Origin: an uncultured Clostridia bacterium
Lineage (GTDB): Bacteria > Bacillota > Clostridia > Christensenellales > Borkfalkiaceae
DNA length: 62,007 nt
Direction of reading: 5' to 3'
Assembly: GCA_947572415.1 (NCBI GenBank)
Contig: CANPBT010000007.1
Span: forward strand, 1-62,007
Part shown: positions 28,401 through 37,244 of the stretch, piece after piece
Numbering within the stretch: position 1 is the stretch's first letter
How the letters are laid out: each line of letters opens with the position of its first letter
Translations under genes and position numbers: made by a program
Notes under the pieces: generated by a model
Databases searched by the model: none
What the model was told of the DNA's origin: nothing
The model's input: only the letters and a program-made list of their open reading frames with translations

Positions 28401-28768
28401 TCGCCGATAAAATATTTCGAAGCATAACCGCTTACTACCATTCTCGGCACGACGTTTATTTTTACAGTCGTAGAAAAATCTTTATACGATATTGTAATTT
28501 CCTGTTCGCCTGCTTTGTCTTTATCGAAGCCCGTTACGGTGACGTCGGAAGAGTCAAGCGCGACTTCCTCCTCCTTGCCGTTGTTTACGACGGTAAGCTT
28601 ACCACCGGATAAATCGAGCTCCTGCCCAAGTATGAAAGTCGTTTTGGGCAAACCTCCGTCCGCAACCTTGATTTCGGAAATCTTGTCGCAGGCGGCAAAT
28701 ACCGCGATAAGCGAACACATTGCTAAAACCATAAGCGTTGCAACCGCAAATTGTCTGAATTTTTTCAT
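25454..28768 (-). CDS. Lipoprotein with Big_3-type Ig domains and a large helical region of unknown function
   Basis: The 1104-residue protein has a lipobox (AVFAAC, Cys27). Residues about 35-190 form two bacterial Ig-like domains of the Big_3 type, each with a FILGQELDLSGGKL- or YFIGEQFSKTSG-like opening, a VTGFDKDKAGEQ-like centre and a YKDFSTTVKINV-like end; a third, more divergent domain follows to about 285. The remaining 800 residues are rich in Tyr, Leu and Ala, predicted mainly helical, and match nothing I recognise; short pieces (AAYRNLSVMDQ, AYNALSEADKALLPEY) resemble the helical spacer modules of Clostridia surface proteins. It is last in the MoxR-VWA operon, so it may be handled by that machinery (inference). 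No catalytic motif seen. Confidence 0.8.
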   Translation of the reverse strand: MKKFRQFAVATLMVLAMCSLIAVFAACDKISEIKVADGGLPKTTFILGQELDLSGGKLTVVNNGKEEEVALDSSDVTVTGFDKDKAGEQEITISYKDFSTTVKINVVPRMVVSGYASKYFIGEQFSKTSGSVRVNLDDGKYINKPLSDDEISVQGFDSSKAGETVVTLNYKSGDKDYSTTVPVQILEVATKTLTPPNNRFYKSHQTEIDLAGAGITLKSAGTGSDVLTRRISVTADMLSDYDLGVVTIANIDEPLTLPITVNYGGQKIGSFDIRVSYSAVSLMHDKAEELKALDFTSGIPAITEEQGEAAMFAMKHYFTLDVDEKGLVPVEEKALIARIASVYGRALWDAEIDAFSRTFKVEFYDLEGIKYQELEMKSTNIAASIQDYAKLEDPDAAVREYSKLLENIKSEFSSLVLTGEEKLENYLSEVYEATYFDKVLTNLDFMYGLFEVLPVSKLPVDWTEDNIVNYKDVIYESINYFLHEKLYGRDLYDCVSAWRGDAEGKYIPEMYLTYCWKADDRDGINNVAIVYVPQPFTTLLVSLEAASSELSGLGKLDIVGGSMSLDTSLFMWYYNHIRASMEEIKHESEMMAWMLENLEPYVDFNFEATVDSQLRDGRDYNGKGYNYYQGMMLGDSLHTQMWENYIGVLDDALINDEYDMDKIEKMLMFLLDMPDSNKYAFISSVYTTYQMYSLPSYALDYNSGLETLSRFSTLLGVYGKGITDSEDGTVLVQAAVPEAVNELLLSLLKAIEDCSRRFVSSANYTSSFLSNMAQTVKLYNDLDKAAAAGDAKAKAGKDWFDAKYGKYYQQYLDISKLYDENGNFTGVYDNVGEEWEAKFEQVRQTAYDIIVKDYLIKSGKSDDYVVLLAQYELLEKISLEILSSGNPAVIDAYYNKIFDFEDFGVSTLEFAVLSAREAYRYYLVGLGIWDQYKASGLKEFMILAAPVMNMGYEMRDAEGNLIEVVYTEEDAAAVEAVLAAYRNLSVMDQMLFILLNTSETADYYYGAMLYYFGETLLTDGVENKKCTDFIKSVFLFEKATSLYLYAQEYEGMSDAVIQALDKMYNEANSAYNALSEADKALLPEYIHEMYTFYCEKYSELTQNN

Positions 28769-28800
28769 ATCGTTACTTCCTTTAAAAGTATAGTTTTATG

Positions 28801-31635
28801 TTAGCCTGCGGGCTTCCAGATAGCGTAAAGCATCGTACCTACCGGAGCATTATACACGTTCTGAGCCGAATAAGCCGCCTCGGTGCCGCCGGCTACGGTT
28901 GCCCAGCCCGCAAAGGTATATCCTGCGCGCACGGGCGCCGAAATAGCCGTTTTATCGTTAATATTCGTTATACCGCCCTGCTTTGCCGTCAATGATACCA
29001 CGTAGGTTTTATCCTCCGACAGAGACGCCCCCCAAACTACGGGGCGGTAAGAAGTATTCCAGCGGGTACTCCACGCCGCGTCGGGAGAAAGCGTAGTGTA
29101 TACAGTGAGCTGCGAACAACCGTAGAAAGCATGGTCGCCCAAATCCTTTACGGCATCGGTAAGAATTATGCTTGTCAGCGAAGCGCAGTTTCTGAAAGCC
29201 TGCTTGCCGATACTGCTTACGCTCTGCGGGATAACAACGTCGCGCAAAGCCGTGCCGTAAAAGGCGTAGTCGCCGATAGACGTTACCCCGTCGGCAATCC
29301 TCAAAGAAATCAGCTTTTCGCATTTATAGAAAGCGTAGTTGCCTATCCTTTCGACGTTCGACGGTATAATTACGTTTTTCAAAGAAGCGCAGCCGTAAAA
29401 CATTCTGTCGGGTATTTCCGAAAGCCCCGCGCCGAAAGTCACGCTTTCAAGCATAGAGTTTCTGTAAAACGCCTTGTCGCCGAGAGTTTCCACTCCGTCG
29501 CCTATAACAACCTCTTTCAGCGAAGCGAAGTTACTGAAAGCATTGTTGCCTATAGTTTTCACTCCGTCGCCTATTATAAGAGTATTTATTCCGATTACGG
29601 TTTTTTCGTCCTCGTATTCGCCTTCGGTTACCGAACCGCAACCGTAAAACGCATAATCCGCAACCGATTGTACGCTGTCGGGTATAACGAAAGTTGTCTT
29701 TCCGTCCTCGTCCGTTCCGGCCGTGCCCAAAAGCGTACAGTCATAGAATGCCGAACGACCTATCGTCTGAATAGTGTCGGGCAATTCACTGAGTTTTAGG
29801 TTAGTGCACTTATAAAAAGCGTATTCGGGAATATATTCGAGCCCTGCGGGAAGCACTACCGTCTGAAGGTTCGAGCACTCGTAAAACACACCTTTTCCGA
29901 TATGCTTTACACTGTCCGAAATGGTTATGTCCCAAAGCCCCGTTCTGTAAAACGCATAATTAGAAATGCCTGCTATACCGTCGGGCACGGCTATCGACAC
30001 GTCGACAATTCCGTCCGACTGATTATATCCGACTATCCAGTTGCCCGCTACCACTACACCGCGCGAGTTTTTCCAAAGCCCGGAGTTCTGGAAAGACAGG
30101 GTACCGATTTCCGTTACCGTATCGGGTATCTGAATTTCTACGAGATTTTCACAATTTTTGAACGCATAGCTGCCTATTTTTTCGAGGCTGCTTGCAATTA
30201 ACTTATTCTCGCTACCGCTCTTCTCGCCGAGCCAGACTGCGAGAAGGTTCTTACAATCTTCGAACGCATACTCGCCCAGCTGACGGACGCCTTTACCCAA
30301 GGTTACGTTGAACAAATCCCTGCAACCGTTGAAAGCGTAATCGCCTACGTATCTGACCGTATCGGGCAACGTAACCGTCGTGAGGACGCTGCAGTCCAGA
30401 AAAGCATTGTTTGCTATGCCTACGACACCGGGTTTGAAATCGGAAACAGACATACTTTTGAAAGCCTGATTTTTACTGCCTATATACCAGTTGCCTACGT
30501 ATATAAATTCGTTCTCTTCCGCGTCGAGCCATATCGCCGTATCGTAAAAAGCACGGGTGCCCAGCTTTTCGAGGTTTCTGCTTAAAGTTACGTCAGAAAG
30601 GGCGCGGCAGTTATTGAAAGCATATTCTTCGATTACCCGAACGCTGTCGGGCACGACAAGTTTTTCAAGGTTAATACAATCGCGGAAAGCGCAATATTTA
30701 ACTGTTTCAACGCGACTGCCGAGGGTAACTTCTCTGAGTGCGCTGCAATCCTTGAACGCGTACTCTCCGACCGTCTTTACTCCGTTGCCCATGGTTACCC
30801 ACGAAAGCGAAGAACAACCCGAAAAGGCGTATCCGCCGATATCCTCCACACTGTCGGGTATCGCTATGCCGGACAGCGACGCGCAATCCGAAAACGCGCT
30901 TTTGGAAATAATTTTCAGCCCGCTGCCGAGCGTGACGGAAGCCAGACCGCGGCAATACGCAAACGCGTTTTCGCCTATTTCCGTAACCGTGTCCGGAATG
31001 ACCAAATCGCTTGAAAGCGAACGGCAACTCTGGAAAGCCATAGCGCCTATCGTAACAAGATTTTCGGGAAGAGTGACGCTTGTGAGATATGAGCAGTTAT
31101 AGAAAGCGCGCGACTTTATCGTTTTGACGTTTTTGCCTATGACCACGCTTGTGAGCTTGGTTCTGTCGGCAAACGCCTTTTCGCCTATGCTTGTAACCGG
31201 TTTACCGCGGTAAAAATCCGGAATAACTGCATTTTCGGCGGCTGAGCCCATGCCCGTAACCTCGTACTCCGTTCTGCTTCTCAAAGTGAAAACAAATCCG
31301 GGCTCGTAATCTCTTTTGAATTCTATTTCCTGCGACCAGCCAGAGTCTTTCGTTTCTTCGCCGTTGCCTCGGGCCTTTACGCTTATCGTGTAATCGCCCT
31401 CGGCGAGTCCTTCGAGCGAATAGGAATTCGTCCTCGTTTCTCTTTCAACGTCGTTTATCTTAACCGTATACCTTCTCGCTTTCGGCACCTGCCGCCAGGA
31501 AAGCTCGAGGGTAGCTTCGTTTACGACTAACCTCTCGGGTTTTGCCAGCGACTGTTTGCCGCACCCCGCAAAAGCCAGCGTGCACGCGCAACAGACCGCA
31601 AGTATAGCAATTGTGAGAAAGCGCAATTTTTTCAT
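28801..31635 (-). CDS. BspA-type leucine-rich repeat lipoprotein
   Basis: The 944-residue protein has a lipobox (AFAGC, Cys25), a Fn3-like domain (about 30-110, with LELSWRQVPKARRYTVKIN), then a long run of about 23-residue BspA-type LRRs (LRR_5 class, about 140-850). Typical units read IGEKAFADRTKLTSVVIGKNVKT and VGDYAFNGCRDLFNVTLG. The end carries one InlB B-repeat (about 875-944, with AGYTFAGWAT and GTMLYAIWKP). BspA-family proteins bind fibronectin, fibrinogen or other ligands in oral and gut bacteria. An AAGGAG site precedes the ATG; the gap to the upstream VWA gene is 29 bases. The ligand here is unknown. Confidence 0.9.
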   Translation of the reverse strand: MKKLRFLTIAILAVCCACTLAFAGCGKQSLAKPERLVVNEATLELSWRQVPKARRYTVKINDVERETRTNSYSLEGLAEGDYTISVKARGNGEETKDSGWSQEIEFKRDYEPGFVFTLRSRTEYEVTGMGSAAENAVIPDFYRGKPVTSIGEKAFADRTKLTSVVIGKNVKTIKSRAFYNCSYLTSVTLPENLVTIGAMAFQSCRSLSSDLVIPDTVTEIGENAFAYCRGLASVTLGSGLKIISKSAFSDCASLSGIAIPDSVEDIGGYAFSGCSSLSWVTMGNGVKTVGEYAFKDCSALREVTLGSRVETVKYCAFRDCINLEKLVVPDSVRVIEEYAFNNCRALSDVTLSRNLEKLGTRAFYDTAIWLDAEENEFIYVGNWYIGSKNQAFKSMSVSDFKPGVVGIANNAFLDCSVLTTVTLPDTVRYVGDYAFNGCRDLFNVTLGKGVRQLGEYAFEDCKNLLAVWLGEKSGSENKLIASSLEKIGSYAFKNCENLVEIQIPDTVTEIGTLSFQNSGLWKNSRGVVVAGNWIVGYNQSDGIVDVSIAVPDGIAGISNYAFYRTGLWDITISDSVKHIGKGVFYECSNLQTVVLPAGLEYIPEYAFYKCTNLKLSELPDTIQTIGRSAFYDCTLLGTAGTDEDGKTTFVIPDSVQSVADYAFYGCGSVTEGEYEDEKTVIGINTLIIGDGVKTIGNNAFSNFASLKEVVIGDGVETLGDKAFYRNSMLESVTFGAGLSEIPDRMFYGCASLKNVIIPSNVERIGNYAFYKCEKLISLRIADGVTSIGDYAFYGTALRDVVIPQSVSSIGKQAFRNCASLTSIILTDAVKDLGDHAFYGCSQLTVYTTLSPDAAWSTRWNTSYRPVVWGASLSEDKTYVVSLTAKQGGITNINDKTAISAPVRAGYTFAGWATVAGGTEAAYSAQNVYNAPVGTMLYAIWKPAG

Positions 31636-31664
31636 GCAATCTCCTTTCAGCTGAATAAATGTGT

Positions 31665-34409
31665 TTAATGTTTATCGTGTTCCGACATCTTCTTCTTTTC
31701 TTTATAGTCGCGGATTATCTCGTGCGGCCACTTGAATTTGAACTTACGTACCGCAACGTCGAGAAGAAACAGTACTAATATAAGAATGAGCAACACTAAT
31801 CTCGGGTCAAAGCTTCTGCGCAGGAATTTGACGAAAGTATCGAATATATCGAACGAATCTTCCGCAACAATCCCGTTGCCGCCCGCCGCAATATCTTTGA
31901 GGAAGTTTAAACCTTTCTCATTGTCTTCCGAAAGCTTATCGTACTCTGCGGAATACGAGAAAGTTTTAAGCATCGTGGCGGTAGCTAAAAGTCCGCCGTT
32001 CGAGTCGAGCTTGGTTACGACTATTTCGTATATACCGGGGCACGTAATGACAAACGAAAACCTCGAACCGCCTTCTGCGGAAGTTATCTGCATTTCGTTT
32101 TGCAAATAGTACTGCTTTGCGTCTTCCGTTATAGGGTTTATGGCAATTTCAAGCTTTTCTCCCTCTTGAAGTGTAGTGCCCACGTTTAACTGACTTGAGT
32201 AATTTTCTTCACGCATCCACAGACTCATTTCCTGCGGGCGTATATCCTTAACAGGGAAAAGCCCCTCTATTACGTTGCTTAAAAACCTTTCGCCGACTTC
32301 GTTGCCGAACATTTTTTCCGACCAGCGGCCGCTGAGGTCGCACATAAAGCTGCCAACGGTGCCCTGCCCGTATTGCCAGTGCGCGTACAGAGGTACGCCG
32401 TAAGGCCCTATAAGAGGCACCTTAACTTTTTCGTCGTTTCTTGCAAGAGTACCGTAATAACCGGTAAGCTCGGGGAATACAGCCGTTTCGATACCCTCGA
32501 TTGCGGACGTGTGGTCCTTTATCATAGGAATAAACGGTTTCGTTTCCTCCATATCCAAAATCTGCTTCGACGCAACGTCTTCGCGCATTTTAACGCTTAT
32601 CTGGTTTTGCGAACGCACGTCGTAACAAGTGCCGCCACCTTCCGTTTCCGCGGCTTTTTTCATAAGTTCTAAGTGAACGCCGTCCGCCTGCCACGCCACG
32701 ACCGACATAGTTATGCCCTTAGCCTTGTTCTGCTGAACAATTTTCAAAAATTCCTCTTCGTCGCTGGGCTGACCGTCGGTTACAAGCAGAATGTGACGTC
32801 TGTCGACGTTGGCGGTGCTGAGTTCCGCGCCCGCCCTGTCAAGCGCGTTGCTGAAAATAGTTCCGCCCTCGCCGTCCGCTTCGATACTGTTTATCGCGTC
32901 GTTCAAAAGATTTTTGTTGACGGCGGAAGTTAAGTGCATAATATCGTCCGAGCCGTCGTCAAGGGTCATTATTCCGCAGAAGTCGCTTGCATTGAGCGAA
33001 TCCACGCAGGCCTTTGCGCCTTGTTTTGCAACCGTAACCGCGCTGTTATCGCCCGTACCCATCGAACCCGAATGGTCGATTATAATCATAAGTGCGAGAG
33101 GCGGCGTATAGTCGACAACTCTTATGGGGAGCATTTCCTGATACAGAGTACCGAGCATATCGTCTCTGTTATACGCATGCGGCCTCGTGATACCGTTTTC
33201 AATGTCGTTTTCTCCGCCGACGGTGAAAAGTCCGCCGCCGTGAGTGTATACGTAAGCATTGAGCAATTTGTCGAAGCCGTCGGGCATATCGCTGTTTGCT
33301 ATGTTTACGAGTATAACCTGTTCGTACAGGCACAGCTCGTTAATGTAGGTTGGAATAAGATCCTTTTCCTTTTCTATACTGTAGACCGTTACGTTGTATT
33401 CTAAGTCAAGGAAGTTTTTGAGCTTAGCCGACTCGTCTTTATGGTTTTCGATAATCAGGATATTGTTGAAATCGTAAACCATTATATACGAATAATATAC
33501 GTTATTTTCTTCGATAGTATCGTCTAAATTGTCTATTTCGATGCGGAATTCGTGAAAGCCCGATACGTCGACGGCAAATTCGAGCCCGAAAGTCTGAACA
33601 TTTTCCGACTGAACCAAAAGATAAGTTTTTTCCTTATCCTTGTATTCCGTTCCGTCGAGATAAGTATCGGTGACCTTTACCGCCACGGGGCGCTCGTCCT
33701 CGAAATTGCTTTGAAGCGTTAAACCGATTCTGAAATTTTTACCAGGGTCGATATTGTAATCGGGTGTTTCCACGCCTATAATCTGCACTTCGTCTTCGAC
33801 GTTTTCGTTGGGGAAATGGACTACGTCCACTTTTATTCCGTCGGCGGCAATCGTCTTAATCACAGAAGTTGCGCTACCGTCAGTTTCGAAGCCGTCGGAA
33901 AGTAAAACTATTTTAGCCGACTGCGGATTTTTGAAAAGCCCCGCCGTGTATTTCAACGCCGCCGCGAAATCGGTTGCCGCGGTGTCGGGCTCCTCCGACT
34001 GTGTATACGCGGCAAAAGCGGCGCGCGCGTCGTTGTTGAGTTCGGCTGCATATATCTGATTGTACCCGAATTTGACTATGCCTATTTTATAGTTCGAACT
34101 GCATTCTTCGATTATGTTCTGTATAAAATCATCCTTCGAATTGGCCTCTTCTCTGTTGGAGTACGAGCTGTCTACAAGGATAATAATCTCGTTTTCTTTG
34201 TTGGGCACGTTATATAAAAACATTATGCCGGACAAAAGCGCTATGCTGAAAAGCATTATAAGCGAATGCAATACGACCGAAACTATGCGGTTGCGGTTAC
34301 GCCTGTACCTTTTCGCAACGCGGAAGTAAGGAAACAGCGTTAATGCCACCGCGGGTATGAGTAAAAACAAGAGCCACGGGTTTGAAAAAGTAATTCTGAA
34401 ATCTGACAT
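31665..34409 (-). CDS. Membrane protein with two VWA domains and a glutamine amidotransferase-like middle domain
   Basis: The 914-residue protein has two N-terminal helices (about 11-29 and 43-66) in the BatA-like arrangement. A first VWA domain follows with MIDAS motif DSSYS (80-84). A beta-sandwich region spans about 215-310. A GATase1-like fold (about 312-410; GGGLFTVGGEND near 391) lacks a clear nucleophile Cys. A second VWA has MIDAS DHSGS (445-449) and a further loop LVTDGQPSDEEEF. A C-terminal helix lies near 868-888, then a basic tail. VWA domains bind metal and protein ligands; with MoxR ATPases they act in chaperone-like assembly. The main domains should face outward. The MIDAS residues of both VWAs are intact. 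Confidence 0.88.
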   Translation of the reverse strand: MSDFRITFSNPWLLFLLIPAVALTLFPYFRVAKRYRRNRNRIVSVVLHSLIMLFSIALLSGIMFLYNVPNKENEIIILVDSSYSNREEANSKDDFIQNIIEECSSNYKIGIVKFGYNQIYAAELNNDARAAFAAYTQSEEPDTAATDFAAALKYTAGLFKNPQSAKIVLLSDGFETDGSATSVIKTIAADGIKVDVVHFPNENVEDEVQIIGVETPDYNIDPGKNFRIGLTLQSNFEDERPVAVKVTDTYLDGTEYKDKEKTYLLVQSENVQTFGLEFAVDVSGFHEFRIEIDNLDDTIEENNVYYSYIMVYDFNNILIIENHKDESAKLKNFLDLEYNVTVYSIEKEKDLIPTYINELCLYEQVILVNIANSDMPDGFDKLLNAYVYTHGGGLFTVGGENDIENGITRPHAYNRDDMLGTLYQEMLPIRVVDYTPPLALMIIIDHSGSMGTGDNSAVTVAKQGAKACVDSLNASDFCGIMTLDDGSDDIMHLTSAVNKNLLNDAINSIEADGEGGTIFSNALDRAGAELSTANVDRRHILLVTDGQPSDEEEFLKIVQQNKAKGITMSVVAWQADGVHLELMKKAAETEGGGTCYDVRSQNQISVKMREDVASKQILDMEETKPFIPMIKDHTSAIEGIETAVFPELTGYYGTLARNDEKVKVPLIGPYGVPLYAHWQYGQGTVGSFMCDLSGRWSEKMFGNEVGERFLSNVIEGLFPVKDIRPQEMSLWMREENYSSQLNVGTTLQEGEKLEIAINPITEDAKQYYLQNEMQITSAEGGSRFSFVITCPGIYEIVVTKLDSNGGLLATATMLKTFSYSAEYDKLSEDNEKGLNFLKDIAAGGNGIVAEDSFDIFDTFVKFLRRSFDPRLVLLILILVLFLLDVAVRKFKFKWPHEIIRDYKEKKKMSEHDKH

Positions 34410-34422
34410 TTTTCAACCCCCG

Positions 34423-36348
34423 TTAAAAGTAGTCGCGCGATTGTAACCACCACTCGACGAAAAGCAACGCAACGAGAGCGGCGGCAATATATATGAGTAA
34501 ATCTTTATCCTCCCGCTCGGTGCGCTTGCCTACGTTAAGTACGGGTAACGCGTCCACTTCTTTTGTTATTTCACTTTCGAAATTCGCTATGCTTACGTAA
34601 AACATATCCACGATAACTTCGGAATAATAAGTTTGCGTAAGCGTGTAAGTTCCGGGTACGGCAACGCGCAACTCCGCGGGAAACTCGTTTAGCTTTGTTT
34701 CCTCGTTTGCGGGATTACGAACCGAAAGCTCGGTACCCTTTGCATTGAGTTTTACGGTGTCGCCGACTTCGAACGAGCCGCTGCCTACCGTAGGGGGCAT
34801 ATAATAATTGAACAAATCCGCAAAAAACAGCGTAAAGCTCCACAAAACCCCCATATTTGAATAGTTCAAATCTATTGAAAGCACGAGATGTTTTTCTATT
34901 TCGGTGTTCTTGACAAGCAATACGGGGTCGCCCTGCACGAAAAGCAATTCATCATAGCCGTCGTGCGAGCTTATGCGCCTATATTTGGATACCGTAGTTA
35001 AATCCGGCTGTAAGTGCGACGTTACGGGATGAGTTTTACCCGACGCAACGGTCGTACCAATCGCAACCGATATATCGTTTCCGAGCCTTATGCCCGCACC
35101 CTGCGGCGCCTTGCTCGGATTTACTAACATAACCACGCCGTCGGTAGGCATTTTGTCGGGCATTGCGCTATGCTCGAATATATAAAAATCATAGCCCGCC
35201 GTCTTGAACTCTTCACCCGACCTGACCGTAACGAAATCAATCGACCACGAGTTTTCGTAACTCGATTTGACCGACTGGATTGCCGTACGAATAAACGTGT
35301 TGTCCGTAGAGCTTGCATACTGCACCCTCAGTTTGGGTTTGGTGCCGCCGTAAATGTAATAAGTGTTGTCGTTTACAAAACTGTCGTCGACAACGCTTCC
35401 GCCGTCGTCCAAATGCACGTATACATAATCGAACGAGTAAATCGCCGAACTGACGTCCTCTCCCGCTTCGGGCTTGGTTTTAAACTCAATCGTCTTTTTC
35501 TGCAGACCTATGTCGAACCGTTCGGAATAGCGTATAAGCCTTTGCGTATCGTTTGTACCGTTATACTTAACCACGTCGCAGACGATATCAAGCTCTTTTG
35601 ATTTGCCGAAGCAACCTACTTCTATCATAAAGGTATAGTATCCGTCTTCAAGCACCGCTTTGCAATCGAGCACCGCAGCGTTCCAGTCGTCCTGGTGGGA
35701 AACGTCCACTACACGTATTCTGCCTTTGTCTATATACTCGGTTGCGGTAAACAGAACCACTTCCGCGTCGGGATTTCTTTCGACGACCTCTTCGGAAAGG
35801 AGCACCGCAGCTTCCATATCCGCGGAAGCGAAAGTGCACTTGAAGCTGTCGGGAAGCACAAGCTCCTCCAAAAGCGCGTTCAGCTCTGCCACGGTTTCGG
35901 GTGACGAACGCTGTATGAGGAAATAGGGCTTGTCGCTTGCAATGATTACGGAAGTAAGTCCGCCGTTATCCGCGTTTTCGCGTGCAAACTGCTTGACGCC
36001 GTCGACCGCCCTTTCAAAACGGGTTTCACCGTCGCTTTCGACCATCATACTCGCGGAAGCGTCGATAATAGCCACCTTTTCGTTGGTAACCACTTCAACC
36101 TCGGCGCGGATAACCGGCCATGCGAGAAGCATTGCACAGGATACGATAATGAGCACCTGACAGATAAATAATATTATGTTTTTTAAACGGTTAATGGGGA
36201 TTTTTTTCTTTCTGTACTTCATGCTCAACTTCCAGACGTACGTACTGGAAATGAATTTCTGCTGATAGTTGGGCTTGATAATATAGATAAGAATTAACGC
36301 GGCAATAGCCAGCAACCCCAAAAGACCTAAGGGTAGCAATAAAGTCAT
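34423..36348 (-). CDS. BatA-like VWA-domain membrane protein
   Basis: This 641-residue protein begins with two membrane helices (about 3-24 and 56-79) separated by a short basic loop, the BatA N-terminal pattern. A VWA domain follows, with MIDAS motif DASAS (96-100) and IIASDKPYFLIQRSS. The rest, to about 600, is mostly beta structure with no clear family, and a C-terminal helix (about 618-635) returns to the membrane. The ATG overlaps the DUF58 gene stop (ATGA), so translation is coupled. BatA-like proteins accompany MoxR and DUF58 in operons of many phyla. Likely part of a membrane complex with the 914-residue VWA protein (inference). Confidence 0.88.
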   Translation of the reverse strand: MTLLLPLGLLGLLAIAALILIYIIKPNYQQKFISSTYVWKLSMKYRKKKIPINRLKNIILFICQVLIIVSCAMLLAWPVIRAEVEVVTNEKVAIIDASASMMVESDGETRFERAVDGVKQFARENADNGGLTSVIIASDKPYFLIQRSSPETVAELNALLEELVLPDSFKCTFASADMEAAVLLSEEVVERNPDAEVVLFTATEYIDKGRIRVVDVSHQDDWNAAVLDCKAVLEDGYYTFMIEVGCFGKSKELDIVCDVVKYNGTNDTQRLIRYSERFDIGLQKKTIEFKTKPEAGEDVSSAIYSFDYVYVHLDDGGSVVDDSFVNDNTYYIYGGTKPKLRVQYASSTDNTFIRTAIQSVKSSYENSWSIDFVTVRSGEEFKTAGYDFYIFEHSAMPDKMPTDGVVMLVNPSKAPQGAGIRLGNDISVAIGTTVASGKTHPVTSHLQPDLTTVSKYRRISSHDGYDELLFVQGDPVLLVKNTEIEKHLVLSIDLNYSNMGVLWSFTLFFADLFNYYMPPTVGSGSFEVGDTVKLNAKGTELSVRNPANEETKLNEFPAELRVAVPGTYTLTQTYYSEVIVDMFYVSIANFESEITKEVDALPVLNVGKRTEREDKDLLIYIAAALVALLFVEWWLQSRDYF

Positions 36349-37244
36349 GCCATTATTCCTGTTTTAAGTAATTCACCGAAAAGCACTTTTTCGACGGGGC
36401 GGTCGGTGCAAACCGAAATGAAGTCCGCCCCGCGCGAATTGCAGTAGGACTTTATTTCCGCCTGCATATCTTTGAGCGCGTCCGCATACGCAAGCTGCAT
36501 ACTGCGGGTTATCCTGATTTTCATATTCCTTTCGTCGAGCATATCGGCCGACTCCGAGTCGATAAGATTGACCCTGCCGTCGTAAACGGGCTCGACCTCG
36601 TCGGGCGTGAGCACTTGTATAAGCAATACCTGACGCTGTTTGTAGCAAAGGTAATCGATAGCCTTTTTCCAGTCGTTATCGTTGAGGAAGTCGGATATGA
36701 TTACCGAAAGCCCGTCCTTTGTGCCGGCGTCGATACCGCCCGAAATCGCGGCGGATATATCCGCGCCGTCGACGAAAGCCGTTTGCTCCAAAGCGCTTAT
36801 TGCCCTGAAAAAAGACTGTTTGCCGACTATCGTGCCGAAAGGATTTTCAAGCTTGTCTTCCTTTATCATTTTAAAGGATACTTTGTCCATATTGTGTACG
36901 GATAAAAACCCCAAAGCCGCGGCAACCGCAATAGCATACGCACCCTTTTCCGGATTAATCTTGCCCATAGAAGCCGAACAATCAAGAAAAATTTGCGTAT
37001 GCATCTGCCTTTCGTCGGTAAATAGTTTTAAAAAATATTTTTCGAAACGACTGTACAAATTCCAGTCGATACGCCTTATGTCGTCGCCCAGCATGTATTC
37101 GCGGTAATCGGCGAACTCCACCGTCTGACCGTACGTCCTGACAAGGTGCTTTCCGCCGAAAAAGCCGGATAAATCGGGGCGAAGATTTAAAGCAAGGGTT
37201 TCCAACCTGCTGAAAAATGCGTCGTTCAAGTAAGAAACTGCCAT
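36345..37244 (-). CDS. DUF58 domain protein
   Basis: The 299-residue cytoplasmic protein has the DUF58 signature YMLGDDIRRIDWN (50-62) and a VWA-like fold with motif DCSAS (88-92). DUF58 proteins are encoded beside MoxR ATPases in nearly all such operons and are thought to bridge the ATPase and the membrane VWA partners; the precise activity is not settled. The start codon shares a base with the moxR stop (TAATG), and the stop overlaps the next gene. Length is close to the normal 290-310. Confidence 0.93.
   Translation of the reverse strand: MAVSYLNDAFFSRLETLALNLRPDLSGFFGGKHLVRTYGQTVEFADYREYMLGDDIRRIDWNLYSRFEKYFLKLFTDERQMHTQIFLDCSASMGKINPEKGAYAIAVAAALGFLSVHNMDKVSFKMIKEDKLENPFGTIVGKQSFFRAISALEQTAFVDGADISAAISGGIDAGTKDGLSVIISDFLNDNDWKKAIDYLCYKQRQVLLIQVLTPDEVEPVYDGRVNLIDSESADMLDERNMKIRITRSMQLAYADALKDMQAEIKSYCNSRGADFISVCTDRPVEKVLFGELLKTGIMA

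Noticed and set aside
31636..31664. 10-bp palindrome TTCAGCTGAA between the second VWA gene and the LRR lipoprotein gene
   Set aside because: Too short to separate from chance and with no T-run, so it is neither a terminator nor a supported operator.
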